Assembly: GCA_902493855.1 (NCBI GenBank)
Contig: CABUQV010000003.1
Location: 69,551-133,550 of the forward strand
DNA: 64,000 nt
Source of the DNA: an uncultured Collinsella sp.
Lineage (GTDB): Bacteria; Actinomycetota; Coriobacteriia; Coriobacteriales; Coriobacteriaceae
Direction of reading: 5' to 3'
Shown: positions 9,170 to 17,328 of the stretch, one piece after another
Numbering within the stretch: the stretch's first letter is position 1
How the letters are laid out: every line of letters begins with the position of its first letter
The notes under the pieces: model-generated
Seen by the model: only the letters and a program-made list of their open reading frames with translations
The model's database searches: none
What the model was told of the DNA's origin: nothing
Position numbers and translations under genes: made by a program

Positions 9170-10083
9170 TACAGCACACCTCCGATCATCAGCAGCAGCT
9201 GCGCGGTAATGCAGCCAAAGATGAGCGAATCGCTGCGGTCGAGCATGCCGCCGTGGCCGGGGATGAGATTACCGGAATCTTTGACGCCCACACCGCGCTT
9301 GATACGCGACTCGATGAGGTCGCCGATAACGCCCAGGATGGAGACGACCACGCCGCACAGCAGTGCATAGGGCAGGCTGAGCTTGTAGAAATGCGTCGCC
9401 CACAGGATGAGCCAAATCAAAACCGAGCCCAGGATGCCGCCGGCAAACCCCTCCCAGCTCTTTTTGGGAGAGATCTTAGGAACCATCTTGTGCTTGCCGA
9501 TACGGCTACCCACGATGTAGGCAAACGAGTCAGAGACCCAAAGTGACGCGCAAACGCCCACCGAAAGCAGGGCGCCGGCAAAACCGGGCACGGCATCGCG
9601 CAGCAGCACGATAGCCGACAGCATAAAGCCAGTGTAGATGGGACCCATGAGCGTCACGGCCACATCAGAGATGCGGGTACGCGGCGACCAGACATACCAA
9701 ATGCCCACAGCGAGCATCAGGGCAAAAAGCAGGGCATTCAGCAACATCGAATCGCCCAACGCCGACAGCGGAAAGAGTACGGCGGCAGCGATACCCATGC
9801 GCTCGTTAGCCATCTTGCCATCGAGCCTCGTCATACGGAAAAACTCATAGCAGCACAGACCGCTCATGACAGAAACAAAGATGGCCGTGGGCACGATACC
9901 CAAAACCAGGCACAGGATAAAGACAACGGCGTAAACGATACCGGCGGCGGCACGGGTGATAAAGCCCGCAAGCCACGAACCGGTGCCATTCTTCGCTGCG
10001 GGCGCTCCCGCAGCGACAGCTTTGCGCGCGGGCGCCGCGGAAACTGGCGTCTTGGGAGCAGATGCCTTGGGACGATCGGACAC
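9169..10083 (-). CDS. cdsA: Phosphatidate cytidylyltransferase (CDP-diglyceride synthase)
   Basis: CdsA makes CDP-diacylglycerol from phosphatidic acid and CTP, the branch point of phospholipid synthesis. The 304-residue protein has several membrane helices. The family signature near the C-terminus is SRIKRGVGVKDSGNLIPGHG followed by GMLDRSDS. The N-terminal 40 residues are Ala/Pro/Lys-rich and look cytoplasmic and disordered (KASAPKTPVSAAPARKAVA). It starts at GTG with GGAGG seven bases upstream and lies two bases after uppS. It overlaps dxr by one base. Confidence 0.95.
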   Translation of the reverse strand: MSDRPKASAPKTPVSAAPARKAVAAGAPAAKNGTGSWLAGFITRAAAGIVYAVVFILCLVLGIVPTAIFVSVMSGLCCYEFFRMTRLDGKMANERMGIAAAVLFPLSALGDSMLLNALLFALMLAVGIWYVWSPRTRISDVAVTLMGPIYTGFMLSAIVLLRDAVPGFAGALLSVGVCASLWVSDSFAYIVGSRIGKHKMVPKISPKKSWEGFAGGILGSVLIWLILWATHFYKLSLPYALLCGVVVSILGVIGDLIESRIKRGVGVKDSGNLIPGHGGMLDRSDSLIFGCITAQLLLMIGGVL

Positions 10084-10085
10084 GA

Positions 10086-10880
10086 TTAAGCCTCCTCGGT
10101 CTTGCTCAGTCCACCAAACCTACGGTCACGGCCCTGATAGGCCAAAATGGCGTCGACAAGGCCCCAACGATCAAAGTCGGGCCAATAGGTATCGGTGACG
10201 TAGAACTCGGAATAAGCCACCTGCCACAGCAGATAATTCGAAAGGCGCAGCTCACCAGAGGTGCGAATCACAAGCTCAGGATCGGGAAGGCCGGCGGTAT
10301 AAAGGTGGGAAGCCACCATGTCGTCATCAATTGCGGCAGGATCGATCTTACCGGCGGCAGCGTCGAGTGCGATCTGACGGACAGCGCGGGTAATCTCGGC
10401 ACGCGCGCCGTAGTTGACGGCAAGCGCCAGCGTCATGCCGGTGTGATCGGCGCACTCGGCAAGACCGCGTTCAAAAACGTCGCGGGTCTTCTTGGGCAGC
10501 GCGGAAATGTCACCCAAAAAGACAACGCGCACGTTTTCGCGCTTCAGAAGCGGCAGCTCGTCGATAAACGTCTTGGCAAACAGATGCATCAAGACGTTGA
10601 CCTCATGCTGCGGTCGGTTCCAGTTTTCGGTAGAAAACGCATAGGCAGAAAGCACGTCGACGCCCAGACGCACGCAGGCGGTAATAATCTCGCGAAGGGA
10701 GACGATACCCGCCTTGTGGCCCTCGGTGCGTGCAAGACCGCGCGATGTGGCCCAACGACCGTTGCCGTCCATAATGCACGAGATATGGTGCGGAATGTTA
10801 TTGAGGTCAAGGTCGGAAAAACCGACGCCCGCAGGGGCGTCGGCAAAGTACTCGACCAGTTTATGCTCGTCGTATTGCAC
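10086..10880 (-). CDS. uppS: Isoprenyl (undecaprenyl) diphosphate synthase
   Basis: This cis-prenyltransferase extends farnesyl diphosphate with IPP to make the lipid carrier of cell-wall synthesis. The protein has 264 residues. The substrate-binding motif is MDGNGRWA at about residues 37-44, and the conserved C-terminal region contains RTSGELRLSNYLLWQ and AYSEFY. It starts at GTG, with GGAG formed by the last codons of frr, so translation is coupled. The uppS-cdsA-dxr-rseP-ispG order is a widespread bacterial arrangement. Confidence 0.96.
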   Translation of the reverse strand: MQYDEHKLVEYFADAPAGVGFSDLDLNNIPHHISCIMDGNGRWATSRGLARTEGHKAGIVSLREIITACVRLGVDVLSAYAFSTENWNRPQHEVNVLMHLFAKTFIDELPLLKRENVRVVFLGDISALPKKTRDVFERGLAECADHTGMTLALAVNYGARAEITRAVRQIALDAAAGKIDPAAIDDDMVASHLYTAGLPDPELVIRTSGELRLSNYLLWQVAYSEFYVTDTYWPDFDRWGLVDAILAYQGRDRRFGGLSKTEEA

Positions 10881-10881
10881 C

Positions 10882-11418
10882 TTAGATCTCCATGACCTCG
10901 GCTTCTTTTTCCTTCAGAAGCTCCTCGACCTTGGCGACATACTCATCGGTGTGCTTCTGGACCTTGGCCTGCTCGCGACGGACATCGTCCTCGGTGAGCT
11001 CCTCATCGCGCTCGAGCTTGTTGTTAAAGTCGCGACGGATGTTGCGGATGGAAACCTTGGCCTGCTCAGCATACTCGCGGCACTCCTTGACGAGCTCGCG
11101 ACGACGCTCCTCGGTGGGAGCCGGGAACGGCAGGCGCACGACGGTACCGTCAGAGTTGGGAGTAATGCCCAGATCGGAAGCGCCGATGGCCTTGACGATA
11201 GCGTTGATGAGTGCCTTGTCCCACGGCTCGATGAGCAGCATGTGGGCCTCGGGGGTCTTGACGGCGGCAACCTGCGTGACCGGCGTGGGAACACCGTAAT
11301 AATCGACGGTGATGTCGGACAGAATGTTGGCATTGGCGCGGCCGGTACGGACCTTGGAGAAGTTATGCTTGAGGGACTCGAGCGACTTGTCCATGTGGGC
11401 GGTGATGTTCTCTGCCAT
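10882..11418 (-). CDS. frr: Ribosome-recycling factor
   Basis: RRF works with EF-G to split post-termination ribosomes. The protein has 178 residues, slightly shorter than the usual 185. The conserved segment KVRTGRANANILSDITVDYYG lies near residues 22-42. The second conserved region is LGITPNSDGTVVRLPFPAPT. The ATG has AGGAGG upstream, inside the end of pyrH. It sits between pyrH and uppS, the standard gene order. Confidence 0.97.
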   Translation of the reverse strand: MAENITAHMDKSLESLKHNFSKVRTGRANANILSDITVDYYGVPTPVTQVAAVKTPEAHMLLIEPWDKALINAIVKAIGASDLGITPNSDGTVVRLPFPAPTEERRRELVKECREYAEQAKVSIRNIRRDFNNKLERDEELTEDDVRREQAKVQKHTDEYVAKVEELLKEKEAEVMEI

Positions 11419-11420
11419 GC

Positions 11421-12143
11421 TTAATCCTCCTGATAGACGAGCGTGCCGACGGGCTCACCCGAAAGCGCGCGCTTGACGGTGTCCTCGCCATCGATGTTGA
11501 GGACTAAAATCGGCATACGGTTGTCCTGGCACAGTGCCGTAGCCGTGGAATCCATAACCTGCAGACCGCGGACGAGAACCTCGTGATAGGTAATCTTGTC
11601 AAAACGGACGGCATCGGCGCACTTGACGGGATCCTTGTCGTAGATGCCGTCGACCTTGGTGGCTTTAATCAGAATCTCGGCGCCGATCTCGCACGCACGA
11701 AGAGCCGCGGCGGTGTCGGTCGTAAAGTACGGATTGCCCGAACCGGCGGCAAAAATAACGACGTTGCCCTTGGAAAGGTGGTTGATGGCGCGACGGCGAA
11801 TATAGGGCTCGCAGATCTCATTCATCTGAATAGCGCTCATCACGCGGCAAGGAACATCGTTATGCTCGAAGGCATCCTGCAGGGCGAGCGCGTTCATAAC
11901 GGTTGCCAGCATGCCCATGTAGTCGGCCTGAGCACGCTCCATGCCACCGGCAGCGCCGGCCATGCCGCGGAAAATATTGCCGCCGCCGACAACGACGCCG
12001 ACCTCATGACCAACGGCGAGCAGCTCCTTGACCTGCTTGGCAAGATGGTCGGTAACCTTGGGGTCGATGCCATATTGGCCGTCGCCCATCAGTGCTTCGC
12101 CAGAAAGCTTAAGAAGCACGCGTTTATATCGGATGTCGGACAA
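11421..12143 (-). CDS. pyrH: UMP kinase
   Basis: PyrH phosphorylates UMP to UDP. The protein has 240 residues of the amino-acid-kinase fold. The N-terminal KLSGEALMGDGQYGID and the glycine-rich GVVVGGGNIFRG are typical, and the C-terminal nucleotide region contains KATKVDGIYDKDP. Bacterial PyrH is a hexamer regulated by GTP and UTP. It lies downstream of the tsf terminator, so it probably has its own promoter in 12160-12200; a TAGAAT -10-like hexamer is present at 12174-12179 without a convincing -35. Confidence 0.97.
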   Translation of the reverse strand: MSDIRYKRVLLKLSGEALMGDGQYGIDPKVTDHLAKQVKELLAVGHEVGVVVGGGNIFRGMAGAAGGMERAQADYMGMLATVMNALALQDAFEHNDVPCRVMSAIQMNEICEPYIRRRAINHLSKGNVVIFAAGSGNPYFTTDTAAALRACEIGAEILIKATKVDGIYDKDPVKCADAVRFDKITYHEVLVRGLQVMDSTATALCQDNRMPILVLNIDGEDTVKRALSGEPVGTLVYQED

Positions 12144-12203
12144 AGCGATCCTCCTTTAGATTGAACTCTCAACATTCTATCAAAGGCTCTAAGAAGAGCC
12201 ATG

Positions 12204-12239
12204 AAAAAGCAGGCTGTGAGTAAAACCCACAGCCTGCTC
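12204..12239 (-). terminator. Intrinsic terminator after tsf
   Basis: AGCAGGCTGTG (12208-12218) pairs with CACAGCCTGCT (12228-12238). On the minus strand the stem is followed by TTTTTC. It separates rpsB-tsf from the pyrH-proS unit. Confidence 0.85.
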
Positions 12240-12261
12240 ATTACCAGCTACAAGAGCTTAT

Positions 12262-13131
12262 TTACTCGCCACGGACCAGACGGTCAAAGGCAACGACGGT
12301 AATGGTGTCGCCGAGCTCCTTGGAGACCTGCTCAGCGTACTTCTTGATGGTGAGGGAGCTGTCCTTGATGAACTCCTGCTCGGTGAGCACGGACTGCTTG
12401 TAGAACTTCTCCAGACGGCCGACAGCCATCTTCTCCTGAATGGCCTCGGGCTTGCCGGACTCGGCAGCCTGAGCCATGTAGATCTGCTTCTCGTGCTCGA
12501 CGGTCTCGGCCGGAACCTGATCGCGGGTAGCGCAGATCGGGGCGACGGCGGCAACCTGAAGGGCAACGTCGTGAGCGAAGGTCTTGAAGGACTCAGCCTG
12601 AGCGGTCTCGGCCTTCTCGAAAGCAAACTCGACGAGGACGCCGATCTTACCACCCATGTGGATGTAAGAAGCGAGAGCGCCGTTCTCGGCCTTGCGGGCA
12701 GCGAAGCGGGAGATCTTCATGTTCTCGCCCATGATGTGAATCATCTCGGTGAGCTCGGAGGAAACAGTCTCCTCGCCCATCGGCTTCTCGAGCAGAGCGT
12801 CGACGTCAGCAGGCTCGGTGGTAGCGACAACCTCAGCGACCTTGGAAGCAAAGCCGGTGAACTTGGCGTTGGAGCCAACGAAGTCGGTCTCGCAGGAGAG
12901 CTCGAGCAGAGCGCCGGTCTTGCCATCCTCGGAGACGAACGCGGCAACAGCGCCCTCGTTGGTCTCACGGCCAGCCTTCTTGGCAGCCTTGGCAAGGCCG
13001 TTCTTACGCAGAACGTCGACAGCGGCGTCCATGTCGCCGTCAGCCTCGACGAGAGCCTTCTTGCACTCCATCATCGGGGAGTCGGTCATCTCGCGGAGCT
13101 GCTTGACCATAGCGGCGGTAATCTGGGCCAT
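12262..13131 (-). CDS. tsf: Elongation factor Ts
   Basis: EF-Ts exchanges GDP for GTP on EF-Tu. The N-terminal UBA-like domain begins MAQITAAMVKQLREMTDSPM, and the core signature ETDFVGSN follows near residues 80-87. The protein has 289 residues. I chose the ATG at 13131 because AAAGGA lies six bases upstream; an upstream in-frame codon at 13146 has no site. It is 45 bases after rpsB with no terminator between, so the two form the usual rpsB-tsf unit. Confidence 0.97.
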   Translation of the reverse strand: MAQITAAMVKQLREMTDSPMMECKKALVEADGDMDAAVDVLRKNGLAKAAKKAGRETNEGAVAAFVSEDGKTGALLELSCETDFVGSNAKFTGFASKVAEVVATTEPADVDALLEKPMGEETVSSELTEMIHIMGENMKISRFAARKAENGALASYIHMGGKIGVLVEFAFEKAETAQAESFKTFAHDVALQVAAVAPICATRDQVPAETVEHEKQIYMAQAAESGKPEAIQEKMAVGRLEKFYKQSVLTEQEFIKDSSLTIKKYAEQVSKELGDTITVVAFDRLVRGE

Positions 13132-13176
13132 TGTGGTTCCTTTCAAAGAGATGAAAAAGAATTAACTAAGACTGAT

Positions 13177-13905
13177 TTACTCGGCCTTGGGCTCAGCGGC
13201 CATCTCGGCCTCGGAGACCTGCTCCTTGCCGGAGCCAGCGAGGCAGGCGTCAGCCATGAGCTCGCACATAAGGGTGACAGCGGAGATAGCGTCATCGTTG
13301 CAGGGGATGCCGTACTCGACCTCGTCGGGATCGGAGTTGGTGTCGATCAGAGCGACGACGGGGATGTTCAGGCGCTGAGCCTCCTTGATGGCGTTCTCCT
13401 CGCGCTTGGTGTCGATGACGAAGAGAGCCTGGGGCAGACCCTTCATGTCGCGGGCGCCACCGAGGTTGGTCTGGAGCTTGGTGAGCTCCTTGCCGAGAAC
13501 AGCCTGCTCCTTCTTGGGCAGAACAGCCATGCGGCCGTCCTCGACCATGGCCTCGAGCTCCTCCATGCGGTTGATGCGGGAGCGGATGGTGACGAAGTTG
13601 GTCAGCATACCGCCGAGCCAACGCTGGTTGATGTAAGGCATGTTGGCGCGCTCAGCAGCGTTCTTGACAGCCTCCTGAGCCTGCTTCTTGGTGCCGACGA
13701 ACAGCACGTTGCCGCCCTTGGCGACGTTCTTGACGAAGGTGTAGGCCTGGTCGGCGTCGAGGATGGTCTGCTTGAGGTCGAGGATGTAGATGCCGTTGCG
13801 CTCACCGAAGATGAACGGCTTCATCTTGGGGTTCCAACGACGGGTCTGGTGACCGAAGTGGCAGCCGGCCTCGAGCAGGGTGCGGATATTAATCTTGGTA
13901 GCCAT
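13177..13905 (-). CDS. rpsB: 30S ribosomal protein S2
   Basis: S2 is a late-assembling small-subunit protein. The N-terminus MATKINIRTLLEAGCHFGHQ and the following TRRWNPKMKPFIF are diagnostic. The protein has 242 residues and a short acidic, Ala-rich tail (AEMAAEPKAE). The ATG follows AGGAGG. A strong promoter at 14046-14074 gives a leader of about 130 bases. Such leaders can be bound by S2 in other bacteria, but no known motif was recognised here. Confidence 0.98.
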   Translation of the reverse strand: MATKINIRTLLEAGCHFGHQTRRWNPKMKPFIFGERNGIYILDLKQTILDADQAYTFVKNVAKGGNVLFVGTKKQAQEAVKNAAERANMPYINQRWLGGMLTNFVTIRSRINRMEELEAMVEDGRMAVLPKKEQAVLGKELTKLQTNLGGARDMKGLPQALFVIDTKREENAIKEAQRLNIPVVALIDTNSDPDEVEYGIPCNDDAISAVTLMCELMADACLAGSGKEQVSEAEMAAEPKAE

Positions 13906-14045
13906 GTTAAACCTCCTGTGGTTTGCCTCCGCGCGGGGTCATCCTCCAAAACCAACCCGGACATGTGCTACCAAAGCCCGGGCACCACGGTATGAAGTAG
14001 CCGCGCGTGCGTGATAAAAACATGTTGCCGTGAGCAACCCGATGA

Positions 14046-14074
14046 ATGATAGCAGGAATGCTTCCTCCTGCCAA
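14046..14074 (-). promoter_or_regulatory. rpsB-tsf promoter
   Basis: On the minus strand, TTGGCA (14074-14069) and TATCAT (14051-14046) are separated by 17 bases. TGC immediately precedes the -10, so it is also an extended -10 promoter. The predicted leader to the rpsB ATG is about 130 bases and contains no gene. Confidence 0.75.
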
Positions 14075-14123
14075 CCCGCAATCAAAACCACACACCTGAG
14101 TGAGGCGCGGGACGTCCCAGCCA

Positions 14124-15044
14124 CTATTCGCCGCGGGGATGGGCTTGAGCCACAGCCCGCTTAAGCCGATCGGGTGTGAGATGCGTGTAGATCTGCGTCG
14201 TGGACAGGCTCGCATGACCCAACAGCTCTTGAACCGAGCGCAGGTCCGCACCACCCTCGAGCAAGTCGGTCGCAAAGGTATGGCGCATCGCATGCGGGGC
14301 GATGTCAGCCGGAATGCCGGCGAGCGTCGCCAGCGTATGGAACCGCCGCCGGAGCATGGCGGCGCTCATGCGATTGCCGCGCGCCGATACAAGCAGCGGA
14401 TGCGGCCCGGTAGCGAGGTCGCGGCGCTTTGCCTGAGCGAGCAACTCCGGCCTCCCCTCCTCAATATAGAGACGCGTCGCCTCGAGCGCACGACGATACA
14501 GAGGGACAATACGTTCTTTGCTCCCCTTGCCCCAAAGGCGCAGCGTGCGTTCGGACCAAGCGATGGACTCCACATTGAGTGCCGCGAGCTCAGAGATACG
14601 AGCACCCGAGGCATAGAGTAGCTCGAGCATCGCCGCATCGCGCAGTCCCGCGGGCGTCGAAGTATCAGGCGTCTTGAGCAGCGCCTCGACCTGCTGGGTC
14701 GTAAGGACGCCCGGCAGGTCGCGCGGCAGCTTGGGTGATGCGATCGCCGAGACCGCATCACCCTCGACAATCCCCTCGGCAGCCATCCACCGATAGAGCG
14801 AGCGAATGGCAGACAGATGCGCCGCAAGCGTTCGGGGAGCCACCTGTTCACGCGAAAGCTCGGCAAGATAGCGACGAATGGTGCGCACGTCGGCAGCGAA
14901 GGCATCGATATCCTCGCGCTCGCACCAGGCAGCAAAGCGCTCCAGCCTCGAGCCATAGGCCGTCACCGTGTTGGAAGAAAGTCCCTCGACACGTGCGATA
15001 TAGGCGATAAACGAGTCGACAGTGTCGTACAGGTCAAAGGCTAT
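14124..15044 (-). CDS. xerC: Tyrosine recombinase XerC/XerD family, with a near-cognate start
   Basis: Xer recombinases resolve chromosome dimers at dif. The catalytic residues are seen in SGARISEL (Arg), HAMRHTFATDLL (His-x-x-Arg), GHASLSTTQIYTH (His and nucleophile Tyr). The first GTG (14966) would delete about 26 residues of the conserved core-binding domain. The reading frame continues upstream with a perfect family N-terminus (DTVDSFIAYIARVEGLSSNT) but contains no ATG, GTG or TTG. ATA at 15044 has GGAGG nine bases upstream and overlaps the trmFO stop (ATAG). CTG at 15032 is the alternative. With ATA the length is 306 residues, as in E. coli XerC/D. Whether it is the XerC or XerD partner is not decided by sequence. 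Confidence 0.88.
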   Translation of the reverse strand: MAFDLYDTVDSFIAYIARVEGLSSNTVTAYGSRLERFAAWCEREDIDAFAADVRTIRRYLAELSREQVAPRTLAAHLSAIRSLYRWMAAEGIVEGDAVSAIASPKLPRDLPGVLTTQQVEALLKTPDTSTPAGLRDAAMLELLYASGARISELAALNVESIAWSERTLRLWGKGSKERIVPLYRRALEATRLYIEEGRPELLAQAKRRDLATGPHPLLVSARGNRMSAAMLRRRFHTLATLAGIPADIAPHAMRHTFATDLLEGGADLRSVQELLGHASLSTTQIYTHLTPDRLKRAVAQAHPRGE

Positions 15045-16378
15045 GACCGGTCGCCTCCAAACAGATCGGGGCGAGTGGCCAGATAGGCATCCAGGGCCTC
15101 GAGGGCGCGGTCCGCGTAGGCCTGGTAGCGGTCGCGCTTGCTGCGGCGCTTACCATCCTCGAGTGGCGGCACCAGGCCAAAGTTGACATGCATAGGCTGA
15201 TAGCCCACGGTGGCAGGATCGGTCGCATAGCCCACGAGCGCGCCCAGAGCGCCCACGCGCGGCAGCTCGACGCCCGCGGCACCGATAGCCTCGGCATAGG
15301 TGTTGAGCGCGGCGAGCAGGCCCGTCGCCACGGCCTCCATGTACCCCTCGGTGCCGGTGATCTGACCGGCCAGGCGCACACCGGTACCGGGCACGGCAAA
15401 GGTGCCATCGAGCACGTGCGGGGCGTCGACAAAGGTATTGCGGTGCATGACACCGTAGCGGAAGAACTCAGCGTTCTCCAGGCCCGGCACCATATGGAAG
15501 ACGCGCTTCTGCTCGCCAAAGGTCAGATTGGTCTGGAAGCCCACCAGGTTATAGGCGGTCTTCTCCTTGTTCTCGGCACGCAGCTGAATCGCCGCCCAAG
15601 GGCGACATCCGGTACGCGGGTCGGTGAGGCCGACGGGCTTCATGGCGCCAAAGCGAATAGCGTCCTTGCCGGTGCGCGCAACCTCCTCGGCAGGCTGGCA
15701 GGCCTGGAACAGATCGCCGCCCTCAAAGTCCTTAAGCACCACGCGGTCGGCCGTGGTGAGCGCCTCGATAAAGGCCTCGTACTCCTCTTTGTTGAGCGGG
15801 GCGTTGAGATAGTCGCCGCTCCCCTGCTCCTCGTAGCGCGACTGCGAGAACAGCACGTCCATATCGAGCGTGGAGGCATCGACGATCGGAGCCGCGGCAT
15901 CGAAGAACGCAAGGGCGTCGCCGCCGACGAGCTTCATGACCTCTTCGCTCAGCGCCGGCGAGCACAAGGGGCCCGCGGCAATGACCACGTGACCCTCGGG
16001 AATCTGCGTGACCTCGCCGTGAATGATCTCGATATTGGGACGGGCGGCAACCTCGGCCTCGACAAGCTCGGAAAACTTGACGCGGTCGACCGCCAGGGCG
16101 CCACCGGCGGGAACAGCCGCGCGATGGGCGCAATCGAGCAGCACCGAACCCATACGCTCGAGCTCGGCTTTTAGTAGGCCAGCAGCGGAATCTGGACGGG
16201 TCGACTTAAACGAATTGGAGCAGACGAGCTCTGCCAGGTGATCGGTATGGTGAGCCGGGGAGCTCACCTGGGGGCGCATCTCGCACAGCTTTACGGCAAA
16301 CCCGCGGTCTGCCAGCTGGATCGCGCATTCCGAACCCGCCAGACCGCCACCGATAACCGTCACCTGATCGAACTGCAT
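15041..16378 (-). CDS. trmFO: Folate/FAD-dependent tRNA (uracil-5-)-methyltransferase TrmFO
   Basis: TrmFO makes ribothymidine at position 54 of tRNA, using methylenetetrahydrofolate and FADH2. The protein has 445 residues. The dinucleotide-binding motif is VIGGGLAGSECA near residue 10, and the family pattern LCEMRPQVSSPAHHTDHLAELVCSNSFKS follows at about 33-61 (given here as recognisable blocks CEMRP, LAELVCSNSFKS). The ATG at 16378 has AAAGG nine bases upstream. It lies 14 bases after dprA and overlaps the putative xerC start. trmFO beside xerC, dprA and topA-type genes is a common Gram-positive order. Confidence 0.96.
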   Translation of the reverse strand: MQFDQVTVIGGGLAGSECAIQLADRGFAVKLCEMRPQVSSPAHHTDHLAELVCSNSFKSTRPDSAAGLLKAELERMGSVLLDCAHRAAVPAGGALAVDRVKFSELVEAEVAARPNIEIIHGEVTQIPEGHVVIAAGPLCSPALSEEVMKLVGGDALAFFDAAAPIVDASTLDMDVLFSQSRYEEQGSGDYLNAPLNKEEYEAFIEALTTADRVVLKDFEGGDLFQACQPAEEVARTGKDAIRFGAMKPVGLTDPRTGCRPWAAIQLRAENKEKTAYNLVGFQTNLTFGEQKRVFHMVPGLENAEFFRYGVMHRNTFVDAPHVLDGTFAVPGTGVRLAGQITGTEGYMEAVATGLLAALNTYAEAIGAAGVELPRVGALGALVGYATDPATVGYQPMHVNFGLVPPLEDGKRRSKRDRYQAYADRALEALDAYLATRPDLFGGDRS

Positions 16379-16392
16379 CTGCAAACACCTTT

Positions 16393-17328
16393 CTAATTGA
16401 CACGTTTTCCATTGTGACCGAAGGGCGTCTGGGCGTGAAGGGCAAACTTGGAGGGCGCATACCTTCCATCCATCATGCGCTCGATAAGGCCCTCGAGTTC
16501 AAGCGAACCCAAGAGTTTGAGTACGCCGACGGCATCGAGCGAGACGAGCGCCGCGATGTCGTCGACCTTGAGCGGAGAGGCGATGAGCGCATGCATCACG
16601 GTCTGCTGTGTTGGATCCAGGTCGGCAATGCCGGGAGCATCAGGGCGCGAGTAGCGCAGGGTGCCGTAGATACGTGAGATAGCCATCTCGATAGATTCCT
16701 CGTCGATGATGCAGCAGGCACCGTTCGCAATGAGGTAATTCGTGCCACGCGACTCGGGCGATAGGATCGACCCCGGCACGGCAAGAAGTTCGCGCCCCAA
16801 ATCCATAGCAGCCTCGGCTGTAGAAAACGTCCCGGAAGGCATACCCGCTTCGGATACAAAGAGGGCTTGCGACAGGGCCGCGATCACGCGATTGCGGCGC
16901 GGAAAGGCAAACTTGCGCGGACCTATGCCCCACGGAGAGATCGACACGACCGCGCCACCTGTATCGAGCGTGCGTGTAATAAGCCCCGCACTCGAACGCG
17001 GGTAGACCACGTCAGCGCCCGTCCCCAGCACCACGACATGTTTGCCGCCGGCGTTGACCGCAGCCCAACCCGAGGCCTGGTCACAACCGACCGCGCCGCC
17101 CGAAACTACCGTCACTCCCGCCTCGACCGCCACCTTTGCCGCAAGCTCTGCCACGGCAAGACCATACGGCGAGGCCTTGCGCGCGCCGATGATGGAGAGC
17201 GCGGGCGTCGAAAGCACCTCGGGGTTGCCGCGCACATAGAGCGTCTGGGGTACATCAGAAAGCTCCAAAACGGTCTCAGGATACAACGCGTCGCCTGGAT
17301 GCAGCTCGAAGGTCCCCTCGGCCATCAT
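16393..17328 (-). CDS. dprA: DNA-processing protein DprA/Smf
   Basis: DprA loads RecA on single-stranded DNA that enters during transformation. The Rossmann-like core has IIGARKASPYG, VVSGGAVGCDQ and PRRNRVIAALS, with the conserved PGSILSPESRGTNYLI region. A C-terminal winged helix (about 240-300; DPTQQTVMHALIASPLKVDDIA) is also typical. The product has 311 residues. I chose the ATG at 17328, which overlaps the comM stop (ATGA) and follows GGAGGG. Longer upstream frames read through comM and are not supported. Its pairing with comM suggests a competence or recombination module, though the uptake machinery is not in this window. Confidence 0.95.
   Translation of the reverse strand: MMAEGTFELHPGDALYPETVLELSDVPQTLYVRGNPEVLSTPALSIIGARKASPYGLAVAELAAKVAVEAGVTVVSGGAVGCDQASGWAAVNAGGKHVVVLGTGADVVYPRSSAGLITRTLDTGGAVVSISPWGIGPRKFAFPRRNRVIAALSQALFVSEAGMPSGTFSTAEAAMDLGRELLAVPGSILSPESRGTNYLIANGACCIIDEESIEMAISRIYGTLRYSRPDAPGIADLDPTQQTVMHALIASPLKVDDIAALVSLDAVGVLKLLGSLELEGLIERMMDGRYAPSKFALHAQTPFGHNGKRVN

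Noticed and set aside
13906..14045. Structured S2-binding leader of the known rpsB type
   Set aside because: Only scattered short inverted repeats are seen in the leader; I could not match it to a described rpsB leader fold.
14124..15044. xerC as a phage or island integrase
   Set aside because: Its place between trmFO and rpsB and its size match the chromosomal Xer recombinase, with no other mobile genes around.
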